Shown here: one piece after another, positions 21,430-32,952 of the stretch | Position numbering within the stretch: position 1 is the first letter of the stretch | Layout: the number at the start of each line of letters is the position of its first letter | Assembly: GCA_949825045.1 (NCBI GenBank) | Contig: OX463810.1 | Coordinates: 31,878,201 to 31,942,200 of the forward strand | Direction of reading: 5' to 3' | Source of the DNA: Argyresthia goedartella | Lineage: Eukaryota; Arthropoda; Insecta; Lepidoptera; Argyresthiidae | DNA: 64,000 nt | Translations under genes and position numbers: made by a program | Notes under the pieces: model-generated | Seen by the model: the letters and a program-made list of their open reading frames with translations, nothing else | Database searches by the model: none | What the model was told of the DNA's origin: nothing

Positions 21430-23090
21430 ATTTTCAGTGCTTCTCAGTCCCCCACGCGGAAGGTATTCTGGACCTCAAGACGGTGAAGAAATCGGGGACT
21501 CTCGCGTCCGCGAACATGCTTGACGCACTACAGAATCGCGGCTGTCTGAGGAGAATGCGGAATGCATCGTTGTATTGAATCCTCAGGGTATTATACGCTT
21601 TTCTCGTGTAGTTGATCCACAGGTGGCATGTGTACTGGTTTTGGCAATATGCTTTAAAAAGGGTGACTTTAACCTCCTGTGGAATCTGCGTGCAAGCATG
21701 TTGCATCTGACTGAGAGAGTCCTTCTTTCCCATTCAATGTCACCATCATGTCTGAGATCCTCTGTCAGTATGTGGAGAAGATATTTGAAACGCTCCACAG
21801 TACGAACCGGAGAACCATTCAGGACAATCTGGGGCACCCTCTCCAGTCCTCTACTCTCCCTAAAAATCATTATCTCTGTTTTTAAAACATTATACTTCAG
21901 TCCGTGCTCATCCACATAATGCTCACACACTGACAGCAGCTTTTTCAAACCATCGATAGAGAGGCTGAGGAGCACCATGTCGTCCGCATGCCTGAGGTTA
22001 TTAAATCAAACACCACCAACATGACAGCCGACCTTGGTACTCCTCAGCCTCCTAATCCAATTGACGTAGAGATTGAAGAGGTCCTTATCAAAATCAAAAT
22101 CAAATCAAAATCAAAAATCATTTATTTCCATAGGATGTTGTTATATCACTTAGATCCGTCATTACATTTTTTTTGGGTGAGTTCACTAACCCAATGGCGG
22201 AATCTGTGGAGAAGACCTTAGAAGTGAGCACCCCCCGACGAACCCCGCATGCTAGCCTGTATTCGCTAAAAGTCGCGTCACCCCATCCCACACAATGAGT
22301 TTGACCTCCGTACCAGTATCTCAACAGACTCACCACTTCCTTTGGGACATTTGAGTTTAGCAGTTTGCTCCAGAGAATTTTATAATTCACTAAATCAAAC
22401 GCCTCACTCAAATCTAAGAAGCACGCATACACAAATGTACCCCTTTTCTTGTAGTAATTCACAGCGTGCTTCAGGTTCATAATTGCTGAGTCTGTCGAGA
22501 GTCCTGGGCGAAAACCAAACTGCGCGTCGTCTATTGCTAAATTTCCGACCTGTTCTGGCTGCAGAAGTTATTCCAGTATCTTATAGCCTATGACGGTCCC
22601 TGGGGAAATCAGACGAAAGTTGGCGGCAGAGGCAAGGTCACCCGTTTTGTTCTTTGCTATTGGGACCACAATAGTTTCCATGAGGGCATCAGGGAGATAG
22701 ACAAACCTTACACACATATTATATAATGCTACCAACTTTGTGAACAACTTATCTCCTGCGCAAAGTAAGTGCTCCACACTCAACACACATCATGAGCCGG
22801 TGACTTGCCTCTCTTCGTCTGCCGTATTGCTCGTGCAACATCAGCTGCCGTGAAATGAATCACCTGACTTGAGGCCACGGCCGACTGAGAGACATTCTCC
22901 ACCTGCGCGTCTGTCTGAACTGGCTCGGGACAACCTTGAACCTACGGCCAACCATTTCGACAATCTGAGACGGGTTCTGCAGACCCTCCACAGATACAGG
23001 TACACTCTGCTTATAATTTAACTTTTTAGTAGAATTCCAGAATTTTACAAAGTTTTTATCTTTTCTGTGCATTGCTAATATATTCATTTT
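21430..23090 (-). pseudogene. Decayed non-LTR retroposon ORF2 with an insertion
   Basis: On the minus strand the linker (SVPVSVEGLQNPSQIVEMVG), the start of the RT (LPDALMETIVVPIAKNKTGD), ACFLDLSEAFDLVNYKILWS and ACGVRRGVLTS are seen from 23087 down to 22230. After an inserted segment the RT resumes at about 22080 with LFNLYVNW, a palm motif reading HADD instead of YADD, and the thumb (HGLKYNVLKTEIMIF). It ends near 21434. Several stops and shifts are present and the endonuclease is absent. The clade is uncertain. Confidence 0.7.
22086..22225 (-). mobile_element. Short 3' retroposon fragment with (TTGATTT)-type tail
   Basis: The block, read on the minus strand, ends in repeats of tttgattttga and interrupts the RT frame between GVRRGVLTS and LFNLYVNW of the surrounding element. 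It carries no frame of its own. Confidence 0.55.
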
Positions 23091-23489
23091 TTATTTACTA
23101 TTCGGGTACGGAATCCTAATAAGTGTTGTCTATGAACTATGCATCACCGGAAGTGGTCAGAAATTGAGTAATTTTTTACACAAATAAAATCTAATAATAT
23201 TGAATGTTTATTAAGAGAGAGAGACAAGAGACCTAGGTGATTTCTAGTCAAGAGATCTAGACACGGTGTACATCTAAATAGGTACCTACTCTTATTCTGT
23301 TACATTGTCTCAGAGCTTTATCATTTTATGGCTACGGAACATATCAAAGACCAACAGAGATCCTTGGCTTATCTATTGTGCAGCAAATCGTGTCAGCAGT
23401 CCTGGGCATAGGTTACTGCAGCAATGAACTCATTAGAAATGAGAAATACCTATACAAAATTCGCACAAACTGTAGAAGAACTGTAACTA
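23091..23489. other. Spacer between retroposon fragments, nothing assigned
   Basis: No domain recognised. Contains a short gagagaga run near 23215. Confidence 0.4.
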
Positions 23490-24520
23490 CGTATGAATAA
23501 ATTGAAAGACAAAAAGGAGATTTTGATGAGGTTAATGGTGTATTGTGTTTAACCTTGAATTGGTTCACAGTCAATAATTTATTGTTAAACGCTGGTAAGA
23601 CCAAGTGTATCAAATTCTCACTGTCAGTCAGGCAAGTTGAGACCAGCTTAGTGTCAGACAAGAGCACGTAAGAATTAGTAAATGATACGAAGTTTCTTGG
23701 AAAAACCATTGATAGCAAATTCCAGTGGGGACCCCACATAGATAAATTAGCTGGTAAATTAAGTTCTGCGTCTTATGCTGTTAGGAACATTAGACAAAGC
23801 ACGGATGTGGCTACATATAAGTAGGCTAGTATATTTTAGTTACTGTCATAGTGTCATGTCCTATGGTATCTTGTTGTGGGGGAAAGCAGCGGATATTCAA
23901 ACTATTTTTATTTACAGAAAAGAGCTATTCGAGCAATTTATAATTTAAAACGAACAGACTCCTTAAGAGAGCTTTTAAAATAAATTGACATACTAACTGT
24001 AACTAGTCAATTTATTTTCGAAAATATAATGTATGTACGCAAGAACCTTACAAAATTTTCCAAACTTAGCGATAGCTGTAATGTTAACCTAAGAAATATT
24101 CACAGACTATGTGCGCCCTGGTTAAGACTCGCGAAGGTTAGCAATTCTTTCAAGGGTCAGTGCATTCTCTACTATAATAAGATATCTCTGGAAATTTTGA
24201 AATTGCCATTTGAGCAATTTAAAAAGCATGTTAAAGCGACTTTGTCGAAAAAGGGATATTACAATGTTCAAGATTAACAACACAGACCTTGATGTTAATA
24301 ATTTTGTAATTATTTATTCCTGCTTGTTAATCATAATAATTAAATTTTTCATATTTGTATTAGTTAAGCACAAACTATTTTTAAAAGAGATCTAAAAATC
24401 AATCTGTGGGAGTTTCTACGCCCTGCTTCTCCCACAGTGGTCCAATGTAGAGAAGAGGCAAAAAATGACGTTTGCTAAGTATATGTAAATATCTAAAGTA
24501 ATAAAGTACTTTGACTTTGA
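23490..24520 (+). pseudogene. 5'-truncated Jockey-clade retroposon (family C), plus copy
   Basis: The segment matches, with scattered differences, the reverse complement of the fragment at 59760-61022: both carry NWFTVNNLLLNAGKTKC, FLG..IDNK.QWGPHI, MYVRKNLTKF and SDSCNVNLRN. It starts inside the RT after the YADD region and ends after a 3' region with gggagtttctacgccctgct and a tactttgactttgact tail. The reading frame is broken several times. Confidence 0.8.
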
Positions 24521-24774
24521 CTATGAATAGAATAAGGTGAATTTTTGATTTATACCACAGCTTTAATCTGTTAGATACCGGTCCTAAACAGTTGCTAACT
24601 TGAAAAGCCTTTTTAATTTCAGGTTTAATAAAAAATTTGGTGTGGTGTTATTGGCTGCCTTGATGGTATACAGGTTGCTATTTTAAGCCCAAAAGTACAC
24701 GAGGACAGGTATATCTATCGGAAGAGCTATCAGTAATTCTCTAAATGTTCAATTGTAAGATTATAATAATAACT

Positions 24775-24990
24775 ATGACCTCTGTGGCGCTGTGGCGCTG
24801 TGGTTATGACTCTGCCTACCATGCGAGAGGTTCCGGGTTCGATCCCTGGCTGGGGATAAATAAAAGAAATCCCCAGGTCTTGGATGTTTATGTGTGTGAT
24901 GTCGCTGTTTCTGGTTCCCACGACACACGAGAGTGTGGGGCCAGAAACCATGTATGTGCCTGTACATAAATGTTAATGTTTATTTAGTTG
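24775..24990 (+). mobile_element. tRNA-derived SINE
   Basis: The tRNA-like head has a duplicated gtggcgct element, box A-like ggttatgactctgcc and box B ggttcgatccc. The body shares gctgtttctggttccc and catgtatgtgcctgta with the SINE at 8473. Confidence 0.75.
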
Positions 24991-25044
24991 CAAGATTAGC
25001 CTCTTTCTTGTAATGAATACATTCTAAAAATATCAATAATAATA

Positions 25045-25135
25045 ATACCTTGGACACTATTTACACACATTGATCTGGCCCCAAACTAGGATTCCCTGTA
25101 TCTTGGGTACTAGACAACGATACACATACTAATGA
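25045..25135 (-). mobile_element. Inverted 3' fragment of a SINE
   Basis: The reverse complement (cccaagatacagggaatcct and tgtccaaggtattatt) matches the 3' half of the SINE at 40080-40375. Head and middle are absent. Confidence 0.7.
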
Positions 25136-25905
25136 ATAACTAGGTGAACGTTGGCGCAGCTGTGTCACTGCAGCCCCGTAAGGGAAAATGTGTATGTTGT
25201 TGTAATAGATAAATGTTATATTAGCAAAAACATATATTTCAGATATGCAATTCAGATATACATATTAAACGTGTTGATGCCAGTTTTGTTGGATCCACAC
25301 ATAGCTCATTCATATGATCAGTCCATCCACTTCAAGACCAATTAAAAGGCCTCAGTTACAATAAAGGTCTTTGGCTTTTAGGTAAGTTGTTCTAATTGTC
25401 TTTCAAAGAAAGGATTATTTTGTTGAGTATACACACTATAGTACACCTACTATCAAAACAAAACTGGAATCCAATTTTATCTCAATTATTTTGTTTAGTC
25501 AATAACTAGAAATTTTCAAACAACAATGCTACTGAATTCTTAATTATTGTAATAATAGTTTATAAAGTTAAAATATGCCATTTCTTACAATCACATAAAC
25601 CTAATGAGAATGCCCCTACCTCCCGCACTAGTACTAGCAGTAGAGTTACGAGATGCAGACTACTAGCATTCTTATTTGTGTTGTCAAGTTACACTAAGAA
25701 CTAGAGTATGTATAACTGTAAGGCAGTCATTGGCAGTGGATGCGGGAGGCTCAGGACGGACCGGAGTAGATGGCGTAGTAAAGAAGAGGCCTATACCCAG
25801 CAGTCGATGAATGTGAGCTGATTGATGATGATGATGTATAACTAATTTAACATAACATATTTCAAAATTAATTGTATATTATTCACTATTCATCTAAATA
25901 TTTTA
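25136..25905. other. Intergenic stretch, no gene recognised
   Basis: AT-rich. A segment near 25735-25830 (gatgcgggaggctcaggacg, and tatacccagcagtcgatgaa) looks like the 3' end of an RTE-type retroposon, a common dispersed repeat in Lepidoptera; this is recognised only from memory. Confidence 0.4.
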
Positions 25906-25907
25906 TA

Positions 25908-25929
25908 TGAATGAATGAATGAATGAATG
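25908..25929 (+). repeat. (ATGA)n microsatellite
   Basis: Five units of a four-base repeat (atgaatgaatga...). Confidence 0.85.
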
Positions 25930-26879
25930 GTGCTTCTCCAGCCAGGGTTCTAAACCTGTTCCGGTCTTTCGGCCGGCATACCAGAGGGCACAAGTTTTGA
26001 GGGGGGGCGGAATGACCTGCTCTGTAGGAAGGGAAGGATAGTGAATTCAATCGACCGACTCTTCAGCCTGAAGCCAATATAGGATATGTGGAATGGGGAG
26101 GATGTGGGATTTGGAGAGCAGCTGTTGTTTTCTTCAAGTTCTTGTTTTCCTTCTATTTTCAGTTATTGTTAATAGTTGAGTTTCCTGAGTCGTGTTCGTT
26201 TGGGTTATCCGGTAAGTTCCCAGTTTCGCTTTTGCTGTCTGTTTCTGGGATACGGTATATTTGCCTCTAGGCCATCTTGACATCGTCCCTGTTGTGTGAT
26301 GATTCTGTCCAGTAACTGTGTTTGATGTTTGATGTCATGCTTAAGGAAATCTTTCCAGGTGTATATAAGCCGGCCGGCTTTCTTCTTCCTTGCTTCGTAT
26401 TTGAATGGAGCGTGTAGTAAGTGCTGTTGTGGGCGTCGCAGAATATGTATAGTAACATATCCGGCGGTTTTTGATTCGTTTGGTTATCGTTTTGCCCTGT
26501 AGTCAGTCATGAATTTTGTGGTATCTTGGATAGCTTCTGGCGTTCTCAAACATGTCTCTGAGGATCAGGCGTTCATATACTGACTGTCAACTGTTTGCTT
26601 TAGTGAGGGTTGCCGCTTTTTGTCCGTATTTTATAAACAGTGCAATGACCATTTTGTAAATCAGGCGCACTATATTTCAGTCTATGTTGGATTTCTTTAT
26701 AAAATGCATTAGGGCCTTGGAATTGCATATGGCTTGCCGGCACCTCTTTTTTATTGTGTCCTATGTCCTGCCGTAATATATGTGCCGAGATATTTGATTT
26801 CGTTTACGGTTCGTATTGGAACTACGTCCAATTCACTGGTTGTTTATGGGGTCTCTTATAAGAATTTTCGTCTTTCTAC

Positions 26880-27180
26880 TTTTAAGTTTGCCATGAGCAG
26901 TTCTCCGATGATATTTAATTATTCACTTTTAGCTACTCCGCGGCATGGCAGCGCTGCGTATAAACGCTCCTTCAGGCTGCGGGCGGTCCGACTCTGGAAC
27001 GCACCTCTTTGCAATATAAGAGACAGTCCGACTCTTTTTTCTTTTAAGAAACATATTAAAGAGCTCTACATGTCTCTTTCGTAAAAGTTACTGTATTTAT
27101 TTTATTATATGTAAGGTTTATTTATATATCGGTAAATATTTCGTATTTGCTATCTGTATTTTACAGATATTTTAATTTAT
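26880..27180 (+). pseudogene. Jockey-type retroposon 3' end inside the OTU element
   Basis: A plus-strand frame ends with RSFRLRAVRLWNAPLCNIRD and FSFKKHIKELYMSLS, then a stop at 27082 and a short AT-rich 3' region. The pattern 'VRLWN...FKKHIK' is the usual C-terminus of Jockey/R1-type ORF2 proteins. The rest of that element is missing. Confidence 0.6.
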
Positions 27181-27429
27181 TCCTAGGCATTTTAGTTATA
27201 GTAATTATCGTGCACTGCCTACCCTTTTATGATAGCAATTCCTGTAATGCCTTGTTTTGCTGGAAGAAATCTCTTTTCAGAGACAAGCTCGCCCTTGTAC
27301 ATGCATTTTCTTTTGATGTAACTTTTAAAATATTTGTGTGCAATATTGTGAAGGAGGTTTGTTCCTATAATTCCCTTTTTCCTGTATTTCTTTATAGCGT
27401 CTTGTCCGATGCGAGCATACAGATACCTA

Positions 27430-28115
27430 CCAGAGATAGTGTTTTGACATATGTATCATGTTTGTTTCCTGTATATAGGCTATGTGTATGTTTTTGTTAG
27501 TCAATTCCACGTCAATGTTGAGTCTTTTAGTTATTTCGGCGCATCCTCTAACCTTCCAAGTAGCAATGCGCATACGCTCGCATGTGACTTGTGGTTTACA
27601 TATGGGGCTGTTTCGTATCATCGTTGACCCTGAGGAGGTCATGGGTGTTGCATTAAGTATCGGCGAAAGTATGGTGTTATCAGTTTGGTTATCGGTTGCT
27701 TGATCCGTGGGTAAATTTGGCGATTCAAGCAAGTAAACGCTGTCGTAGTGGTGTCCTGTGACGTTGAGGTTGATAGATTTCACTGCATCCGCTGGATTCT
27801 TGGGCGTGAATGTGAGCGATGGTGTATTTTGCTGGTGGATTGTTGCGTTAAGTAGAAAGTATTCGGCAGCTGGTATTATAATCTCCTCTCCAGCCCAAGT
27901 ACCGTAATTGCGTAGATTTTCAGTGGTGAGTTGTTAAGGATTTCAGGCTCAGTGATTGCGAGCTTTGTTCTGTTCATCGCCGTTTTCTTCTACATATTTA
28001 ACTAGGTCCTTACGAATGTGAGTGTGGTTGCATGTTAATTGACATAGGTGATTAATTTGGTCAGCAATTGCGGTGAATAGGCAGTTACCATCTCAGCGTT
28101 GGTAAGGCTTCCATT
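27430..28115 (-). pseudogene. OTU protease-like domain fused to an APE endonuclease start (copy A)
   Basis: From 28115 down the frame reads DGNCLFTAIADQINHL, NHTHIRKDLVKYVEENG, then after a short region with stops GTWAGEEIIIPAAEYFL and GHHYDSVYLLE. These are the Asp-Gly-Asn-Cys and His motifs of OTU cysteine proteases (deubiquitinase fold). A linker leads into MRIATWKVRGCAEITKRLNI and IAYIQET, the first motif of an APE endonuclease. OTU and endonuclease in one retroposon polyprotein is unusual. At least one shift lies between the two OTU halves, so this copy is not functional. Confidence 0.72.
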
Positions 28116-28879
28116 AGGTTATCTTCTTGGGATGTTGTTGAAAGAAAGAACTTAGAGATAGCGTGATTTATTTGAACTACCTTTGTCTACGATTAACAGA
28201 TCGTACGGGTTGCGATTGTCAAAGTTTGTGCGTATCTTCGTGCGCCCTTATTCTCGGTAGAGAGCCGCTTAGGACAAAAAGTCTCCGATTTTATTGTTGT
28301 TATTGATCATCAGTGGAAGTCTTTTGTTAATTGCCTGTTTTCTGGAAGATGGTGAAATGATCCTTTTATGATGTGCAATTGTTTGCTGTTTCTCGCTATT
28401 TCTCAGAATATGCAGTTATGTAGTAGACGGGCTTGCATTATTGTTTTATTTTTGTGGGCTTGTCGGACCGGATAAAGTTAGAAATGGTTATGTTTTGTTT
28501 TACTGTTATTGGGTAGGTTCCTGCTTAGTTTTGTATTTAGGTATACCTATCTCTGGCCTACCTATCTAGGCACTGTGTCTGTGGAATAGTTTGGAGCTGG
28601 CGTAGTAATTTGAAGCGAGCGTGGTATCTGTTTATGAAATGGTATTTAGCATTACGAAGGGGGTTACCTGCCAGATATAGAGTTCGTTTTGCCTTTTGAT
28701 CTGAGTTAGGGCTATCATAATCGCAGCGATCTCACCAGGTTGTTGCTCAGCTAGTGAGACTCATTACACTGATATCACCTACTTCAATTCACTTCATTAG
28801 TGCATATTAGTTAGGTCCGTGACTCGGCCCTAGAGATGAATACCCGGTTGTATCTGACCCGGCGGAGGGGGATGCATGT

Positions 28880-30285
28880 GTTTGTGGCGTGTGAGTGTAT
28901 GTGTCGGTACGGTAAGTATCAAAGTCATTGGTCATCTTATCTTGAGTTGTGCATTTTGGGTAGGCCGGGGGAAGGTGTTTAGATTTACCGCTATCATATT
29001 ATCTGTTTTTGGAGCGGGTGGAACTTGAGGGTACTTTGGTAGTCGCGCTGTATTTTGGTATGGGAAAAGTGAGATGCTGCGATGTAGATTTGACTGGTTG
29101 TTGATAGGTTGTTGATTACGTTTTGGGGCTCTATTATGTATGCGCTGTCGTAGTGGCTGTCGGAAAAGGTCAAGTTGAGTTATATTCTTGTTGGGGGCTA
29201 TATACGATTGATGGGCCATTTTGTTGATGGATCGCTACACTTATTACGTAGAACTCCGCGGCTGCTATGATAATTTCTTCACCGCCCCACGTGCCCTGTA
29301 TGTGGAGATTTTTTATGTACTCATTGAAAGCTTCTGCGTTTGGTGCGTCGATCGCATGTTTGATGCGTGGATAATTGCTGTTAGCTTCCACGTATCTAGC
29401 TAAGTCGCTTCTGATGTGGGTATGGTTGAATGTCGCTCCAAACAGATGGTTGATTTGGTCTGCAATTGCATGGAACAGGCAGTTTCCCTCTCTGGGCATT
29501 GGTAGAGTTTAGATTGTGAGATATTACTACAGGAGAAAGCCTCGTGGTATTTTAGCTAATATGAATGTGTGTGTGTGGGTTGTTTCTAAGAGGTGTACGG
29601 CCGGTATGATGAGAGACGCTGTTTGGCTTTTTACGATCTATTTTTATTCTAATGTTTCCCGGTATTTCCAAGATGGGCTGACACCATAGAATGGGTGCCA
29701 GATGTGTGAGGGAACGTTGTGAGCCTTTTGTGCTTCGAAGCTTTTTCAATTGTTCCTAAATAGCAGTCAATTGTTTTGTCTAGTTTCTGGGAGTTTGGTG
29801 AGATGGCATTTTTATGGCCTGCACTTGTTTAGTTTTTGTTTATTGTCGGGTTTAGTATATTTGCAGTTTAGCAACATAACAATAATTCTAGGATTGTTAA
29901 GTTTTGGGTTGGCTTATTCACTGAGTTTCAGGGTTTAGTGGATGGTTATTGTTAATGACTGTTTTGAATGGTCTTTCGAAGATGAGGAGAAAATAAATCT
30001 CGAGGAGAATTATCTCGAATTTATTTTCAGGCAAAGCAATATAAGTATATGTAGCTATAATAATGTTTTATTAGTTGATTTTGATATTGCGTAGGTAGGG
30101 AATTGTTATATCCTGCCTATGACGCACCTATAAATGTGATTATGCCTTAGTCAATAGGGGCGACCGCGGCCGCGGTAAGTGGTGGTTTATTATTGTCAGG
30201 CGGCGAGTGGTGCTGAGAGAAATAAAGTTAGAGGTAGGTAATCACTATCAATGATGTCCTAATCGGAATGATCTCACCAGGTTGG
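28880..30285 (-). mobile_element. 5' part of a second OTU-bearing retroposon (copy B)
   Basis: The leader again starts near gatctcaccaggttg (30266-30280) and resembles the leader of copy A in blocks such as tctgg.ag.tggtgagatg. It ends shortly after the OTU domain, where copy A begins. The order suggests two insertions of one family, the second into or beside the first. Confidence 0.6.
28932..29499 (-). pseudogene. OTU protease-like domain (copy B), catalytic Asp changed to Glu
   Basis: The frame from 29499 reads MPREGNCLFHAIADQINHLF, NHTHIRSDLARYVEANS, GTWGGEEIIIAAAEFY and SVAIHQQNGPSIVY. The catalytic Cys is in GNCLF, but the usual Asp before it is Glu. After a frame change at about 29165 the His motif SHYDSAY and a linker follow, to 28932. 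No endonuclease is attached in this copy. It is about as diverged from copy A as different genomic copies of an old family would be. Confidence 0.7.
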
Positions 30286-32642
30286 TGTGTTTAGCGGCGG
30301 TGGTGGTGGAGGCAGTAGCGTTGAGGGTGTGTTGCGTAGGCGTCGCTCGCTGCCGGCCTGTCGCTGCGTGGCTCAGACGTGCACCTGGCCTAGAATAAAT
30401 TCTAGGGCTTGCACAGATGGGATGCCTAAGAGTATCGCGTAGTTCTCTGGGCATTCATTACACTTGACCGCACTAGTATCATCACAATCACTGAAATGCG
30501 TGGTATTGCACAGATGGGGTGCCTAGATGGATCACGCACATTCCCCAGGTAACTCTTACAGTAACACGCGGTATAAGCCAGGCTCGTTTTCGTGCCTCCG
30601 GAGGCAGAACAAAAGGCGCGCGCCGGGGATGAAAACTATTGTTTGTTTAAATGCGTTTGGGAGATCTCGGGGGGACACGTCCGTTCGGTCCGGCAACACA
30701 AACGCCACTCCTCATCTAAATATTTTATATGTGTAATAAATAAAGTAAGTTTTAAAGAGGATGCCTGTGGCGCAGTCAGTCAATAAGCCAGCAGTGAGCT
30801 GTTATAGGCTACTATGATGATTAATAAAGTAAAGTAGTTTTAATTACAATGATAAGAGGCACCTAATATTATATTTTTACTTGCAGGTGACTGGTTAGTG
30901 GTGATCCTTTGAGGAAAACTATGATGACCCCTATATTGGATGCAACAGAAGGCTCACCTGAAGCAAACTACACTAATTGCCAAGTCACCACTAGAAATGT
31001 AATTACACAGTTATTGTAAGTATCAAACATTCTTCTTTAGTTTTATGTTAGTTTTGGTAGTCTTTTAAAAATTACTAGGTTTGTATGTTATAAAGATTTA
31101 ATGTAATAAGATAAATATGTATGTATGTAAATATTTAGACAGTAACAATTTAGTATACAGATACTATAATATTATACTGTAGCACTGATTTTTTTGTAAC
31201 TTTTTAAAGACGATATCATCCATCTAATTTTTAATAAAACCATCTGATTTTCACTTAACTATTGTGTGTATATTGTGTATACTTATTTGTGTAGGTAATT
31301 ATTTTTTAAATCAAATAATTTATGGTAAGTAGGCATAAACAATGCACTTTTACAAGTCAAACACTGGATAAAAATAAAGATATAATCAAAAATGATCAAC
31401 TAAAGTAATGAGTGCATTACTGATTAAGGTCTGAGATTTACAAAGGAAATCTTCCTTTCAAGTGGTGATTCATGGCTGAATCTCGCACAGGAAAAGGAGA
31501 CTCCGTAAACTCTACCAGTGCTTCGGAAATACGCCCGTCAGAGAAGATAGTATACTTCAATTGATTCCGTTAGGTAGTTTACGCGAAAGAGTAACAAACA
31601 TCCATCCTCACAACCACAAACATTCGAGTTTATAATATTTGTTATTAATAACCAATGACCATCCCTTCCAATCTTTGATTGCACCTTCTCCCATCGAGTT
31701 ACGTTGCTGGGCAACTCTCTGCCACATTCTTTGGGTAGTTATAGTCTCACGCCTGAGTGGATTTATTATAGCCAAGACTATGTCTCCGTGTGATTTAAAA
31801 AAAATCACATAGATAGAGCCCCAATTGGCCATATGATACACGACAAGGGGGTCCTCGTAAATAAATATAAATTTAATACACCTATGTAATGTATGAAAAG
31901 CTTACATAAAAAGGAGGTGGGAGCCTACCATCCCTGTAAAAAAGTCTAGGAAATGTATGGTTCTTGAGATATTCAACCAAAACTAACCTAACCTCTAAAT
32001 GTTTTCATACCGAAATCGGAAATTTTTTCCACGGGTCCGAGTTGTTTTCAAACACAAAGTAACTTATAGCAACCAATTCGGTTCTGTGACATGCTCGGGG
32101 ATATCTCCTTTGACCTAACGTAACCCAAACTTGCTTATGCTTCTGCTCCGGCGCAACAACGTAGCGCCTCTGGCTCATAAAAACACTCTAGGGAGAAGCT
32201 ACAAGAGACGCCCAGGCGTGGGTTCTTATAAGGTCATAGTAGGCCTCCAGCAAGCATATCTATCACCGCGATTCGTTTTAATATGAATTTTTACAATTAT
32301 TGAACGTGCCCGTAGATTTGCTTTTTGATTGGTGGAAAATTCACCTATAGAAAGGCTTTATTCTGCCGCCTTTTTCGGCTAACTATTTGTGTACAGTTTT
32401 TACCGATTTTATGAACTAATTGATCATTGTTTTGAGTTCTCAAACTTACTTTGTTGGAGTTCCATTGTCAGCTCAACCCTGACGTGAGGAAATACTTCGA
32501 GCTGCTTCAGGACAACAAATTGGGGGGAAAGATTTCCCTGGCTTTGATACTTTTTTCTAAGCTTTGTTCCGTATTGTGTTACCTATAAATAATAACTAAA
32601 CTTAATTATTATGACAAGAATTAACTTTAGTTCACAGGATTA
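30286..32642. other. Intergenic stretch, only repeat fragments seen
   Basis: Two similar pieces, at about 30415 (gcacagatgggatgcctaag) and 30508 (gcacagatggggtgcctaga), suggest a diverged repeat. At 31455-31545 lies the inverted relative of 537-598. No coding exon or RNA gene recognised. Short frames lack domains. Confidence 0.45.
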
Positions 32643-32651
32643 TTTTGGCGC
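32643..32651 (+). promoter_or_regulatory. Candidate E2F site upstream of RnrS
   Basis: TTTTGGCGC matches the E2F/DP consensus TTTSSCGC. It lies about 300 bp before the RnrS start codon. S-phase genes for ribonucleotide reductase are classic E2F targets in insects; function here is inferred. Confidence 0.4.
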
Positions 32652-32952
32652 TTCTATAATTAAAATTAGATATTTCAATAATAAAAAACAGATTGAACAG
32701 TTATTTTAGAAGCAAGTATCGCTGATATCACCTGTTCTCACACATTGCTTTGTATTTGACAATGTTTCTTTAACATCTGATCGGAACTTTTATATTTGCC
32801 GCTGAAAGCGTTGAGTTCATTGTAATCAAAACGTCATTATCGTTGTATAAATTCCTCAGCCGGCTTTTTATTTTCCACTTCCAATCTCTTGCTAAAGGTT
32901 CTCGTGTGTGAAAGTCAGTGATTTTCGTGAAGTTAAATTACCACATTAAAAA

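Larger units (their letters stand above)
25980..28740 (-). mobile_element. Decayed non-LTR retroposon with OTU domain (copy A)
   Basis: Read on the minus strand: a leader beginning near ctcaccaggttg at 28740, an OTU domain (28115-27740), an endonuclease start (27560-27430), then strongly decayed sequence to about 26000. The end has an RTE-like C-terminal look (GRRKPAGLYT, QLLDRI in another frame). A Jockey 3' fragment is inserted at about 26880-27180. Copy B follows upstream in the same orientation. Confidence 0.6.

Noticed and set aside
24775..24860. tRNA gene candidate with clear box B
   Set aside because: No acceptor stem or cloverleaf closes, and the body matches other SINE copies; tRNA-derived SINE head.
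27147..27500. Plus-strand 117-codon hydrophobic frame
   Set aside because: It lies antisense to the decayed OTU retroposon and shows no recognisable family.
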